Origin: Ilex aquifolium
Taxonomy: Eukaryota; Streptophyta; Magnoliopsida; Aquifoliales; Aquifoliaceae
Direction: 5' to 3'
DNA length: 64,000 bases
Assembly: GCA_951799425.1 (NCBI GenBank)
Contig: OX637403.1
Coordinates: forward strand, 25,448,811 to 25,512,810
Shown here: in pieces, positions 42,528 through 54,814 of the stretch
How positions within the stretch are numbered: the stretch's first letter is position 1
Layout of the letters: every line of letters starts with the position of its first letter
Position numbers and translations under genes: made by a program
The notes under the pieces: generated by a model
The model's input: the letters and a program-made list of their open reading frames with translations, nothing else
Databases searched by the model: none
What the model was told of the DNA's origin: nothing

Positions 42528-42597
42528 TATAACTAGAATACATGCATATTTCTGTAGCTCAAAAGACAAACCTTACAAACAAACAGGAAGAGAAATC

Positions 42598-43365
42598 ATG
42601 GGCAAAGAATTATCAGAAGCAGATGCTATGATATTTGGCCAAGCTAACATATTGCGATACCTATATAGCTCTGTGGAATCCATGGCTTTAAAATGTGCTG
42701 TGGAGCTCCGAATTGCAGACATCATACACTCCCACGGCTGCCCAATGACTTTGACCCAAATCGCCAATGAAATTGGTCCTACTTCTCCTTCACTAGACAT
42801 CAATTGTCTGGCTCGCATAATGAGATTCTTAGTCCACAAACAAGTGTTCGACGAAATGTCTCAATCAAAAAAGGGGGAGACTTTCTACAGCTTGAACCAC
42901 TCCTCGAAATGGTTGTTACAGGACGCCGAGCAAAGCTTGGCGCCTCTAGTGTTCATGCGGAACAATCCATTGATCATGTCACCTTTCCAGTGCCTGAGTC
43001 AATGTGTGAAAGAGGGCGGTTCTGCATTCCAGAAAGCCCATGGTCGAGAGCTCTTCGAGTTGGCGTCTGTAAATCCTGAGTTCAATCGGCTCTTCAACCA
43101 AGCCATGGCATGTACAGCCAGGATCACAACTAAGGCATTGATATCAGAGTATGAAGAAGGGTTTCGTTGTATTGGGTCGCTTGTGGACGTTGGGGGTGGG
43201 ACTGGAGCTGCAGTGGCTGAGATTGTTAAGGTACACCCACATATAAAAGGAACCAACTTTGATTTGCAGCATGTAGTTAAGACTGCACCAGTGTACAACG
43301 GAGTTACCCATGTAGGGGGTGATATGTTCTAGGCCATTCCTCATGCTGATGCCATCTTGATGAAG
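42598..43365 (+). pseudogene. Class II plant O-methyltransferase, exon 1 with a premature stop
   Basis: ATG at 42598 (MGKELSEADAMIFGQANIL); an upstream in-frame ATG at 42496 lies in the microsatellite and is not preferred. The dimerisation domain covers about 20-110 (SMALKCAVELRIADIIHSHG), and the SAM-binding motif SLVDVGGGTG is at 194-203. TAG at 43330-43332 stops it after 244 residues, where relatives have Glu, and the frame continues AIPHADAILMK up to a GT donor at 43366. A usual length is about 350-370 residues in two exons; exon 2, with the catalytic His, is not in the window. A copia element sits 172 bp into the intron. The family methylates phenolics or alkaloids; the N-terminus resembles the reticuline/norcoclaurine OMT-like group, but no substrate can be given. 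Confidence 0.88.
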
Positions 43366-43537
43366 GTAACCTCTCAACTTGAATATTTAGCTCGGTTCTT
43401 ACAGGCCGAGATCGAAAGTTTGGGGGATATATTTGAGATTATTCGTCTTTTAGATAGAAGTTATTTGATAAGAACTTATGGGAGCCAAGTCATACATTGC
43501 ACATATTCAGTTTGCTTACAAAAATGATATTAATAAT

Positions 43538-43841
43538 TAAAGAAGATTGTCAATATGCTGAAAATATGGAGTAGATTGATGTGAATCAAAATGCTGAAAT
43601 TATGGGAGAAAATGTGGCAAAGATAGAGTAAGGAAAATCATGTAGTTGACTGTCATGATTTCCATGTACTGTCATGATTTCCATGTGCAAGGTTGCTGTA
43701 AATTAGCCTTGAGTGTAGTGCTATAAGTTAGCCATGATTGTATACAATTCAATTATAAATACAAACAATTGTATGCCTGGTACTCACAATTGAAGAGACC
43801 AGATTCTCAAAAACAAAACTCTGTTTTTTCAAAATTCTTTA
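43538..43841 (+). repeat. Copia 5' LTR
   Basis: 304 bp, starting TAAAGAAGATTGTC and ending AAAATTCTTTA. The ends are inverted repeats (TAAAGAA/TTCTTTA) and not the usual TG..CA. The start is set by the identical taaagaag at 48336, the end by the adjoining primer site. Confidence 0.85.
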
Positions 43842-43853
43842 TGGTATCAGAGC
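43842..43853 (+). promoter_or_regulatory. Copia primer-binding site
   Basis: TGGTATCAGAGC directly after the 5' LTR; complementary to the 3' end of plant initiator tRNA-Met, the standard copia primer. Confidence 0.92.
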
Positions 43854-43911
43854 TCTATTCCTAAAGCCACAAGCTTCATTTGTGCTCAAATTATTTATTG
43901 TTTTGTCAACC

Positions 43912-46900
43912 ATGGCCTCTTCCATCCAGCAAAAATATCCTTATCCCTCAACCCTTAACGTTGGAAATTTTATTTCCATCAAGTTAAACCAAAATAATTT
44001 TCTTCTGTGGAAAACCCAAATGATGGGACTCATTGAAAGCCAAGAGATGCTTGGTTTCATTAATGGAGAATTCCCAATGCCTAATCCTCGCGTATCAATC
44101 TCTTCTGCTGAAGCTGTAGGAGAGATTATAGTCAAAGACAATCCAGATTTCATTTCATGGAGGCGTTCAGATCGACTTCTCCGTGGATGGATAACTGGAA
44201 CATTATCAGAGGAGGTTCTGGGACTGGTTGTTGGAGTAGAAACTTCAGCAGAAGTATGGAGGACACTTCTTGATGCCTTTGCACAAGAAACCCAAGAGAG
44301 GGAGTTCTATTTGCTGCAACAACTTCAATTTCATCGTAAAAACGATTATACAATGTCCAAATATATTCGGATTTTTAAAACCATCTGTGACGATCTAGCT
44401 GCTATTGGAAAACCAGTAGATGACCGTAGTAAAGTTTTCGGTTTATTGAAGGGACTTGGATCTGGTTATGAGTCCTTCATTACTGCCATGCTCAAGCCAC
44501 CAATTCCAACATATAGAGACATAATTCCTCTTCTTCAAGGTCATGAGACCATGAAGACATTGAACAACACCACTGGTTTTGTCAATCCAAACCAAAATAT
44601 TGCATTTTTCAGTCATCAAATGCAAAATAAAAATGGCAGCAAGTATGCCAACAAGAATGGCAAGCAACAGGTCAAGTGGTTTAATTCCAAAGGTCGTGGG
44701 TTCCCTCAAGCAGGTCAGGGAAACCACAAATCCATTCAAAATGAAGCAGGGAACGATTCTAGCAACATATCAACCTTGAGGAGTGCAGGTCAACACCATA
44801 GTGAGAAAGAAGAAAGTGTGGTTTGCCAGATTTGTGGCAAACCTCGACACACAGCTATTGAATGTTGGCATAGGTTTAATCAAGCCTATCAACCTGAAAT
44901 TCTCAATCATGCTCTAGTTGCTGAGAAGCCTGAGAGAACCCAAGACAACTCATGGTTCCCTGACACAGGGGCTTCAGCCCATATGACATCCAACATTGGT
45001 AATCTCTCTTCCTTTGCACCTTATAATGGCTCTGACAAGGTTTTAGTGGGCAATGGGTCATTGTTGAATATCTCTCACATAGGTTCCACTTCCTTGGGTG
45101 TTGGTAATAAACAACTACATTTAAATAATGTCTTGGTGGTCCCAAATATCAAAAAGAACTTGATATCTGTTAGTCAATTAACACAGGATCATCCTTATAC
45201 ATTTGAATTCTCATCAAGTGGTTTTGTGATAAAGGACAGGAACACCCGGGCAGTGATTACATCAGGTAATAGAAGTGGAGGCTTGTACGCCTTGAAGCCG
45301 AATCCGACGATGGCATTCTTTTCCACAAGGTTTACAAAAACGAGTGACAAAATTTGGCACCAACGCCTCGGCCATCCACAATCTAAAGTGGTAGAGGTAT
45401 TGAAGAAAAATAAGCTTATTTCAAGTACTAGTCCTAATAAGGTTGACAACTTCTGTGATAGCTGTCAAATGAGCAAGACATGTCGCCTTCCGTTTCTTGT
45501 GTCTACTGATTTCTCTGTAAATCCAATTGAAGTAATACATTGTGATTTATGGGGGCCATCTCCTGTGATCTCTTTTCAAAAGTATCGATATTATGTGATT
45601 TTTGTGGATGAATGTACTCGATGCACATGGTTTTTTTCCTTTGAAGCACAAATTTGATTTTTTCCAGTGCTTCATTAGTTTTCATAAGTTTGTGGAAAAA
45701 CAATTTGATAAGAAGATCAAAGTTTTTCAATGTGATGAAGGTGGGGAATTCTCTAGTAACACATTTCATGCCTATTTAAGAGATAATGGGATGAAGTTTC
45801 AAACAGCATGCCCAAAAACACCAGAACAAAATGGCCTCGCCGAGCGTAAGCACCGAAACATTACTGAATTGGGACTTACTATGTTACTGCATGGAGAAAT
45901 TCCCAAAAGGTTTTGGGTCATAGCATTTGGGACAGCAACATGGCTAATCAATAGACAACCATCTCGAGTTCTTGGTTGGAAGTGTCCATTTGAGCTCCTA
46001 CTTTGTAAGCAACCTACCTATGGTTGTCTAAGAGTCTTTGGAAGTAAGTGTTTTCCATATCTCAGGGATTATGCTAAAACCAAACTTGATCCACGATCAT
46101 TGCCATGTGTTTTCCTCGGCTATAGTGAATTTCATAAAGGATACCGGTGTTACTACCCGCCAACGGGGCGAATTTACATTTCACGGCATGTGGTATTTGA
46201 CGAAACATGCTTTCCATTTCGTCAACCTGGTTCATTATTCTCCCATTCCCCAGCTAATGATATTTCAGAATTTTTGGATTGTTGCACAAGTGCTGAGAAT
46301 CAAGTTTCCTCGCAACTCATGCCTGAAGGCCTTAAGTATCCTACTATTACATCTAAGGATAATCCTTTATTGCCGAATCCACATGTTAAAGGATCCACTT
46401 CATCCATTTCTTACAATGGCCAAGATGATGCTATCAGACTGCCCACATCCAATGAACAATTTGCTGATGAATTGTCATTAGAACAAGGTGTTGGTTTAAA
46501 TGAAGCTCCAACAGATCCTTCATCCGACTCATCCAATGAACAATTTGTTGATGAATTATCATTAGAACAAGGAGTTGATTTACATGAAGCTCCAACAGAT
46601 CCTTCTCCTTCATCCGACTCTTCTATTAACCATCTTTACCATCTTTATCAATTTCTACACCAGTTATTGATCATACCACTGTTTCAAAACCCAACTAGGT
46701 TGTAACCCGAAAGAGTAGTGGTATTGTTAAGCCTAATAGCAAATACTTTAATGATGATTTCTGCTTCCTGGCTTCCTCACTACCCCAAGAATCCAAAACC
46801 ATGAAATCAGCTCTTAAACACTCTGGATGGAAAGCTGCAATGGAAGAAGAAATTGCAGCTCTTCTCCATAACAATACATGGGATCTTGTTCCACGTAAAC

Positions 46901-48429
46901 CTCACATGAATGTTGTCGGGTGTAAGTGGGTTTTCAAAACAAAGACTCAAGCCGATGGATCGTTGGAACGATTGAAAGCTCGGTTAGTGGCTAAAGGCTT
47001 TAACCAAGTTCCAGGCTTGGATTTCTTTGAAACATTCTCACCAGTTGTTAAGCCTGCAACGATACGTGTTGTACTTACAGTCGCCTTAGCTCATAATTGG
47101 GAGATTCGACAACTTGATGTAAAAAATGTCTTTCTACATGGTGTGCTTCGTGAACCCGTCTTCATGGAACAACCACCTGGCTTTCAAGATTCCAATCATC
47201 CGGACCATGTTTGTGATCTTAAGAAGGCTCTCTATGGTCTTCGGCAAGCACCACGAGCCTGGTTTGATCGATTTAGTGCATTTTTACTCAGCCTCGGCTT
47301 CTTCTGCAGTAAAGCTGATCCATCACTCTTCGTTTGGCATTCACGACTTGGACCTATTTTTTTGCTCCTATATGTGGATGATGTCATCTTGACAGGATCC
47401 AACCCAGAATTTCTCCATCAATTTATTGCTCAATTAAGTGCTGAGTTCTCTATGAAAGACCTTGGCAAACTCCACTATTTTCTTGGTGTATCAGCTACTG
47501 AGAATGAAGATGGTTTATTTCTTACTCAGGCACAGTATGCACATGAACTTCTAGTCAAGGCTAACATGGCAGGCTGCAAACCTGTCAACACTCCTATGGC
47601 CACTAAACTTCATCCTATTCTTGGAGGAGGGCAACTATTTCCAGATCCTCATTTTTACCGAAGCATTGTTGGAGGACTTCAATACTTAACCTTTACAAGG
47701 CCTGATATCACATTTAGTGTGAATTATGTCTGTCAATTTATGCATAGCCCCAGCAATCTTCACTTTCAAATGGTTAAAAGAATCCTTCGTTACATCCATG
47801 GGACGATTACCTACGGAATGCATCTCTCTCGAAGTTCTTCTCTGGCCTTATATGGATTCTCGGATTCAGATTGGGCTGGATGTCCGTTAACTGGAAGGTC
47901 AACCACTGGATTTTGCACTTATCTGAGAAGTAATTGTATTTCTTGGAGCGCTAAGAAACAACAAACCGTTGCACGGTCCAGCACTGAAGCTGAGTACCGT
48001 GCTTTTGCATCCACGGCAGTTGAGCTTACTTGGATTTCATATATCCTTCGAGATCTTGGACATTATTTGCCTCAACCACCGACTCTATTTTCTGACAATA
48101 TTTCAGCACTTCATATGACAGTAAATCCGGTGTTTCATGCCCGTACAAAGCACATTGAAATCGATTATCATTTCGTTCGTGAAAAAATGGCACTTGGTTC
48201 ACTCATTCCACAATTTGTGTCATCCCCAAAGCAAGTGGCTGATTTGTTTACAAAGGCTCTACCTCGTCAACCGCTTGAAATGCTAAGAACCAAACTTGGT
48301 CTTTGGTCACAACCCCAGTCCAGTTTGAGGGGGCGTAAAGAAGATTGTCAATATGCTGAAAATATGGAGCAGATTGATGTGAATCAAAATGCTGAAATTA
48401 TGGGAGAAAATGTGGCAAAGATAGAGTAA
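43912..48429 (+). pseudogene. Copia gag-pol polyprotein with frameshifts
   Basis: Frame 1 (43912-45636): gag (about 60-190), CCHC knuckle CQICGKPRHTAIEC (about 304), protease WFPDTGASAHM (about 350), pre-integrase WHQRLGHPQ with CDSCQ, and the first integrase Asp in IHCDLWGP. One extra T in a run of seven (45631-45637) shifts the frame. Frame 2 carries VFQCDEGGEFSS and the TPEQNGLAERKHRNI Glu. A second shift and a stop occur between about 46640 and 46705. Frame 3 (46801-48429) is an intact RT-RNase H: KWVFKTK, LLYVDDVILTG (catalytic YVDD), LYGFSDSDWAGCP and ARSSTEAEYRA, with the stop inside the LTR. All domains are present, but the polyprotein is not. Confidence 0.92.
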
Positions 48430-48545
48430 GGAAAATCCTGTAGTTGACTGTCATGATTTCCATGTACTGTCATGATTTCCATGTGCAAGGTTGCTGTAAA
48501 TTAGCCTTGAGTGTAGTGCTATAAGTTAGCCATGATTGTATACAA
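48336..48545 (+). repeat. Copia 3' LTR, first 210 bp
   Basis: Matches 43538-43747 base for base except two substitutions, and ends at the A of gtatacaa, where TC of the Helitron begins. The remaining 94 bp of the LTR were not found downstream. Confidence 0.88.
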
Positions 48546-49196
48546 TCTATAATATAAAACAGAGCGGGGCTTCAACAAGCCGATCCTACGGTCTTCATTA
48601 TCCAAAGGCTTCAACATCCAAAGGCTCACAATACATCTCATTCAAAAACCAAATCCCGCCCATTCCAACACACAACCCAAGAGACAGGCGTGCTCTCTCC
48701 TTCCCAAGCCACCGGCAACCATAACGTCATTCTTTCTCTCACGACTCACTCTCTCCCTCTGTTATCCCCGTCAAAAAAACCACCATCAAAGCCCACCGCC
48801 GAGGAAGAAGGGCTTCGCCGCAGCCATCGCCACACTGCCCACACCCCAGGTATTTCTCTCTCTGTCACATCTCTCACGCAACCCCCCCCCCCCCCCCCCA
48901 AAAAAAAATAAACTCCCCTTCTCTGTTAGCTGAACCCACCCCCAAGACCCAAAACTCTCCTCCATCCCTTCCACCCCCCAAACACAACACAATAGGCACA
49001 CACTGTCTTCCTTCTCTGCCCAACACACGGATTTGAATTGATAGCTTTTAATTGTTGTTAAAGTTGAGGTTTTTAATTTGATGGGTCTGAGTTTGAATTA
49101 GTTGAAGAGTTTGAGTTTGGGTTCAATGATTTGATTTGGATTATTTTCTGATAGTCGAAGGTCGACTGGGGTTTAATGACTATGGTTCTTCTTCTG

Positions 49197-49375
49197 TTAC
49201 GCTCCAGCAACGCCACCAGGAACACCAACAACACCAGCAACACCACCACCACCCCCACTTCGTCTGCAACACCACCACATCGCCAGCGACACAGCCACCA
49301 CCATCGCCAGTGACACCGCCATTGCCAGCGACACAGCCACCACCAGTGCCACAGCCACAGCCACACCCCTCCCAG
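49197..49375. repeat. CCA/CAC-rich low-complexity tract
   Basis: Imperfect caccagcaacaccaccac and gccaccaccatcgccagtga units. Open frames across it on both strands are compositional. It lies in the second Helitron. Confidence 0.8.
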
Positions 49376-50929
49376 GTATCCCTCTTCTCTGCTTCTCTCC
49401 GCCCCGACCCTCTGCTTCTCTCTCTCCTCTGCTTTCACACGCTAACACACCCATCAACCACACACTCACACAAATAATTTCAAAATTAAGGCTGTTAATT
49501 GTAGTTAATAGGGTTGTGTCTCTTCCTCTCTGTCTTCATCTCTGCACACACACATAAACCTCCCTTTACTCCACCAAACGTACTCACCAAATTATAGTCT
49601 CTCTCTCTCTCTCTCTTACGACACACACACACTCTCAAACCCACAACACAACACAACACCAAACCCACAACACTCTCTCTTTCTCTCACGACACACACTC
49701 AAACCCACAAAACCCAGCAGCCCACACATCTCACAGCAGACAGACACACACAGCATCACACAAACACACACACAGCAGCCCCACACACGCACACACAGAC
49801 CACACAACACACAAATCACGCAACACACAAAACACGCAGCACAACATCACACACAAATCTGGTTTTGGGTTTGGGTTTTTGAATGTTTGTATTTAATTTG
49901 GGTATTTTTAATTTGGGTGTTTTTAATTTGGATGTCTTTAATTTGGCTCTTTAATTTGAGTGTTTTTATTATGAAATAGGTTTATTATGAAATTTTAATT
50001 TTTTTTAAAGTTACGAATGTTAGGATGGATAGAATATATGTTGAGTTGATTGTTATTGAGTGTTCATTTTGTAGGAGGTTGACCCAATCCCAACCTAAAT
50101 GCATGCATTTCGTATTAATTGGTTCATCTTTGGTGGACTCGAAGCTTCTTTCAAGGCATTGCCCGGTGCTGTAAGTTTATGAATTAAACACTTTTAACAT
50201 GTTTTATTTTGTTTTTTGTGATTTGGTAATTTTGAGTTCTATTTTTTCTTTTCCAGTTTTGAAGCGATTCCGTAATTTCTTTTAAGCAAGAAGCAAAGGA
50301 CTCGCTCATCATCATATGTGGTAGATTATGATGCTGTTCACTTTTTTTTTTAATGTCATTTTTATGAATAATGTCTAGGTTATTCATTTTTTGTGAACAA
50401 AATTTCATTCAAGTCGTTTGTGTGATTCAATAACAAAGCTAAAATTTATCATTGTGTTTGGGTTCGTTTAGTGGCTCACTTGAAGAGAGACCTATAATTA
50501 TTTTGAACGTTGCTTAGCTTGAACTCTTTACTATTGAACTTTTGTGCCTTAATTGTGAATTTGACGAGCATACAATGGGTTTATTTTTTTTAATTCATAT
50601 TTTTGGCTCTCAATCATTGCAATATTTTTTGACGAGCATACATGAATGTTTTTGAATTGGTGAATATTTTTTCAATAAGAGAATTGAAGATTATTTTTAT
50701 GGAGGTGACAGTTGTTTACAAATTGGAGAATTTTTTCCATGGAAATAGTTGTATTCATTGAAAAATATTTCACGAAAATTTTTCATATAGACATCCACAA
50801 TTAGTTTTATTTGCACTGAGCCGAGGGATTTGAGTCGTATTGGGTAATAGTGGGGCTAGGCTTGTGAGTGATCGCGACTCACACATCGCACACCAACACA
50901 CAAACAAACACAACACACATACATATCAC

Positions 50930-50955
50930 ACACACACACACACACACACACACAT
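50930..50955. repeat. CA microsatellite
   Basis: An uninterrupted (CA)n run of about 13 units. A related acacacatatacacac tract follows at about 50976. Confidence 0.95.
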
Positions 50956-53337
50956 TTGGTATTAATTAGGTTTTTTACACACATATACACACATTTGTTA
51001 TTAATCATTGACCTATCTCTAATTGTTTGTGGAGTGGATCTAGCACTTTCTTTTGTTGAATTCACGCCTGTGACTTTTCTTTCAACTTATTGTTACCTAT
51101 TTTACATGCATAAAGTAGAGATAATACTTGTTGAATTGGGCGAGAGTTTTTCGATCGTGAATATGATGATTGAGTTTGTAATTACTATGTGATTTGAGCT
51201 TGAGAATTTGATTTACATTCTAAGTCCACTTAACACATCACATCAGATTGTTTGAATTCGTTAAATGTATTTGGGTGATATATGGTTTAGTTTGAAAGGT
51301 GGTATAATGGATATTTTTTGTTGCATACTAGATGATCGAGAAAATGCCAGAGAATGAAAAGGTGTCTTGGGGGTTAATTTGCTTAGATTTAAATTGATGT
51401 GATGTGTTCTTTTTTTGGTCAGTTTCCATGCTCATTATATTAATTATGTCAATTAATTTTTTTTTTAATTTTCGTGGGAATAGATGTATCATACTTGTAT
51501 TGTTTTAACCTATACTTAAAGTTTTGGTCTTTCCCTAGCTCGCTCCATGTGGAAGACTATGAGATGCATGAAAGTTCTTCCCCATCTCTTCTCTCTTCAT
51601 GCTTTTTGTTTCAGTCTCTAATTGAATTATTTGAAATTCACTTTCTTTAGGCCTAACGATTCAAGTACATATTTAGAAACCAATGAACAAATATTAGGCC
51701 TATTGTTGATTACTTGGTTCTCTCTTGAAATTATCAGAGAGCTACAGAGCATCCACACACACCAGGTTTTCACTGAAAAAGAAGTGACCATATGGTGTGT
51801 TTGATATTCGTTCTTAACCAAATTAAATGTCCATAAATAAGAAATTTGTTTGGTCTTTTGTTGTTGTGTGGGTGTTAGGCATTCTATGGTGAATTTTAAG
51901 CGAGAATTTAGGGGTTTTTCGTGGAATCAACATTTTTTTGAATTTTTTTATGTTGGATCCATTTTTATTTTAGCTTCTTACTTAAGTTTTTTATGGACCA
52001 ATTGATACATCCTTATTAGACAGATAGTAGAAGCTAATTGCCCAAATACAAAGTGGCTGACCAAAGATTTTGACTTGGTTTTAAAATCACATAAATTAGG
52101 AAGGTAAATAGCCCAACATTATTTATGGGGAGCTGTTTTAGCATGTTTTCTTTATTGAGGTATATGAAATTACTTCAGATTTTTTGGTTTAAACCTGCAT
52201 AACTTTATTTTGATTTTAGGGGCATACCGGGAATGATCTAATTATTCTTCGGGGAGTCCAATTTTTCTATTCTCCTTAGCTTTGTATTTTCTTAATTGGA
52301 TCTGAATGGCCTTTGGTATTGAGAATAAAAGGAATAGAATTTGTGAGTCTGTGTTGTGACATCTCACTCGGTTTTCCTGTTGGTTAGTATTCTATTTTTT
52401 GCTTCTCATAGTTTTGTTGGTCTTTATATTTTTGGTTATTCATATTTTTAGTAATTCCAATTGGCATACGACACTCACAGACAATGCACACACACAACAC
52501 TTGAGAACTCGCACTTGAACTTTTGTATTGATTTTGGTTGTTCTTATGGTTTGGTGTAGATGAGGACTACTTGACTACTAGCCATCAAGGGTGTAGAAGT
52601 TGGCAATGTCAACATTAATGTTATTAATTTGGTAATTAATTTCTTTTCTATTTGCACTAAATATGATTTTTTATAAAACAGTCAAGTGTATGTGAAATAA
52701 CCCGGATATCTTCAACAATTATGTTATTGTTTGTGTGTTATTTCTTGAATTGAATTCTTATGAATGGTAGATACTTTTATTGGAATGTTGAAGACTAATA
52801 TTGCCTAGAAGCTCTAGGACTATTATTTTCTATTATTTTTACTTACAATTCTATCCAAACATTCTTTTTATGAGTGATGGTGGCTATATGACGGTGGTAG
52901 TGGTAAATAGAATTGAAGTTGAGATAACTTTTTTTTTGGTGGGTTTGAATTTGGTAGCCTTTATAGTATGTTGTAGTTTTTAGGCTTCTTTTATAATATC
53001 GAGAAATGTAAGCAATTGGTATGTTTGGGTATGTAATGTTGGTGGTTATTTTGGTGATTAGGTATGGAATGCTAATTTTAGGGGAAATAGAATTAAATTG
53101 TGATTATGCATTTGGATGATTGTTATATATAATTGTGAGTACTGTAGATTAGATAGTTTGAGATTTTCTTGGGCTCTTATTTTTAAAGGAAACTATGCCA
53201 AATTTTTTTGAAAAAATAGTGGGGACCAGATTGATTTTAATTTCTTTATTTAAAGCAAATGAAAGAAAGACTATTTTAAATTGACAAGTTTTTTCAGATT
53301 GTAAAGTGCCTTTAGGCACGGGTTGTCACTCTTTAAA

Positions 53338-53353
53338 ACCGTGAGTGTGTTAA
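53338..53353 (+). repeat. 16-bp direct repeat, left copy
   Basis: ACCGTGAGTGTGTTAA, identical to 56269-56284. A preceding ctttaa/cttt is also shared. Directly after it, aatataaaacaaggcggctt resembles the 5' end of the Helitron at 48546. Confidence 0.85.
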
Positions 53354-54814
53354 TATAAAACAAGGCGGCTTCAAGATATTCTTAGTGCTCTGTGGTTCGA
53401 TCGGAGCATTACATACCAAAATGATGCAGATCTCCAAACTTGAAATGATATATTGAGACATATCATAGTGATAAATTTATTCATCAATGTACTCATACTT
53501 CATATTTTTGTTTCCGCTCCGAGCAATAATATAGCAGTATGTAGGTCCCACACGTCTTGAAAATCCATGAGAGTGGAATTGTTGAAGTCATCACGAAAAG
53601 TGATGCTATTGAATCAATGTGAAATCTTCTTCAAATAAGATGTTTCTGATCTTTTTCCATCTTCTGATAGTGCTTTATTTAACTGCTCTGTTTGTGTTTA
53701 TTTGATTTTGCGAGGATGCTCAAATGTGATGCAAGCTTAAGAAATAAGTGATGAATGTTAATGAGGTAGAAATAAAAAATATGTTTCAGTATATGAGATG
53801 GTACTTTCTATGCTCATGCCATTGCTGATTGAACAATTTTTATGTATTGAGTTACATCACTGGAAAGGGTTGGCACATCACTGGAAAGAGTTACATAACA
53901 ATTTTTATTTATGTGCGCGTTTGTGTGTGTGTGTGCATCTCTGTTTTTCTGTGGGTGCGTCTGTGTGTGTCGCTGATTTTATTTTCATGCTATTAGATGT
54001 GCTGAGGTATTGTATCCTGTTTGATCAGAGCTGTTTGAATGATCTCACCAACCACAGCCACCACATGTTCGATGAAATTTCTCAAAGAGCCACGGACAAA
54101 CTACATTCGCTGCCACCACCACTGGTAACTACCCTTCCACCCCCATCTTTGACTCTTTCCCTTCACCTCTCTGTACTCACACGAACAGCACAACACAACA
54201 CACACACACACCCAACACAGGCACACATCATACAAAATGTATTTTTTTTTATTTGAATACAAAATTGTTATGATTTGGTCCATTATATCTTCATCAGTTA
54301 GTTTATGTCTATTTTCTTCACAATTCAATAGGAAACCAAGGATGCTGATAATCTTCTTCCTTAATCAATATAGAGACTCACCTCATTTTAGACTAGAAAC
54401 AGACATATATTTAGGCAATATACCCGACACCCCCTATTATAATTTGTGCTAGGAAGGTTGATAGGCAGTGAAAGGGTTCCTAATACAAGCTTCAAGAATT
54501 CACTCATGAATGTCTGAGTTATTGATCCACATTCTATACCAGCAATTTGCTTGAGAGATGATAGGAATGCCATCTGGACAAATATAGGTAACACTCATAG
54601 ATTAAAACAGAGAGCTGACGCAATATAACTTCAACAAAATTATATAACTATGTGTTTTCTTGAATGTCAATGACTTTGTTGTCCCAATTGCTTTAGGTGG
54701 GATCTCATGAATTCATCTATTTTTGGCAGAAGTTGGTCTCTAATCATGGTGGGGCTAACAAGAGCAAGCAAGGACCCTATCATGTTTTTGTGAGTGGAAC
54801 CATGAACAATAGCA

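Larger units (their letters stand above)
43538..48545 (+). mobile_element. Ty1/copia LTR retrotransposon, 3' LTR cut by a Helitron
   Basis: 5' LTR 43538-43841, primer site TGGTATCAGAGC at 43842 (the usual copia match to initiator tRNA-Met), gag-pol in copia order (gag, protease, integrase, RT, RNase H), purine tract GAGGGGG at about 48327 and a 3' LTR from 48336 that stops at 48545. The two LTR parts (210 bp each) differ at two positions I can see and have no length difference, so the insertion is fairly young. ATAAT precedes the 5' LTR; its partner is lost with the end of the 3' LTR. The insertion lies in the intron of the O-methyltransferase. Confidence 0.92.
48546..53330 (+). mobile_element. 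Helitron-like element, 3' terminus damaged
   Basis: Starts TCTATAATATAAAACAGAGC immediately after an A in the copia LTR. The likely 3' end is the hairpin GTGCC-TTTA-GGCAC at 53306-53319, followed by gggttgtcact, which parallels the hairpin plus GATTATGACTAG end of the Helitron at 37136 but lacks the last AG. The copia LTR does not resume after it, so the 3' junction has been altered. The 4.8-kb interior has C-, CA- and GA-rich low-complexity DNA (48880-49860) and long AT-rich stretches, without Rep/helicase or a recognisable captured gene. Confidence 0.65.

Noticed and set aside
43548-43841. Copia LTR starting at the TG of TGTCAATATG
   Set aside because: The matching start after the purine tract (48336) and the 5' flank both include TAAAGAAGAT before it, and that start mirrors the LTR end TTCTTTA.
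49136-49477. His/Pro-rich open frame
   Set aside because: Explained by CCA/CAC low complexity; no conserved domain, inside the second Helitron.
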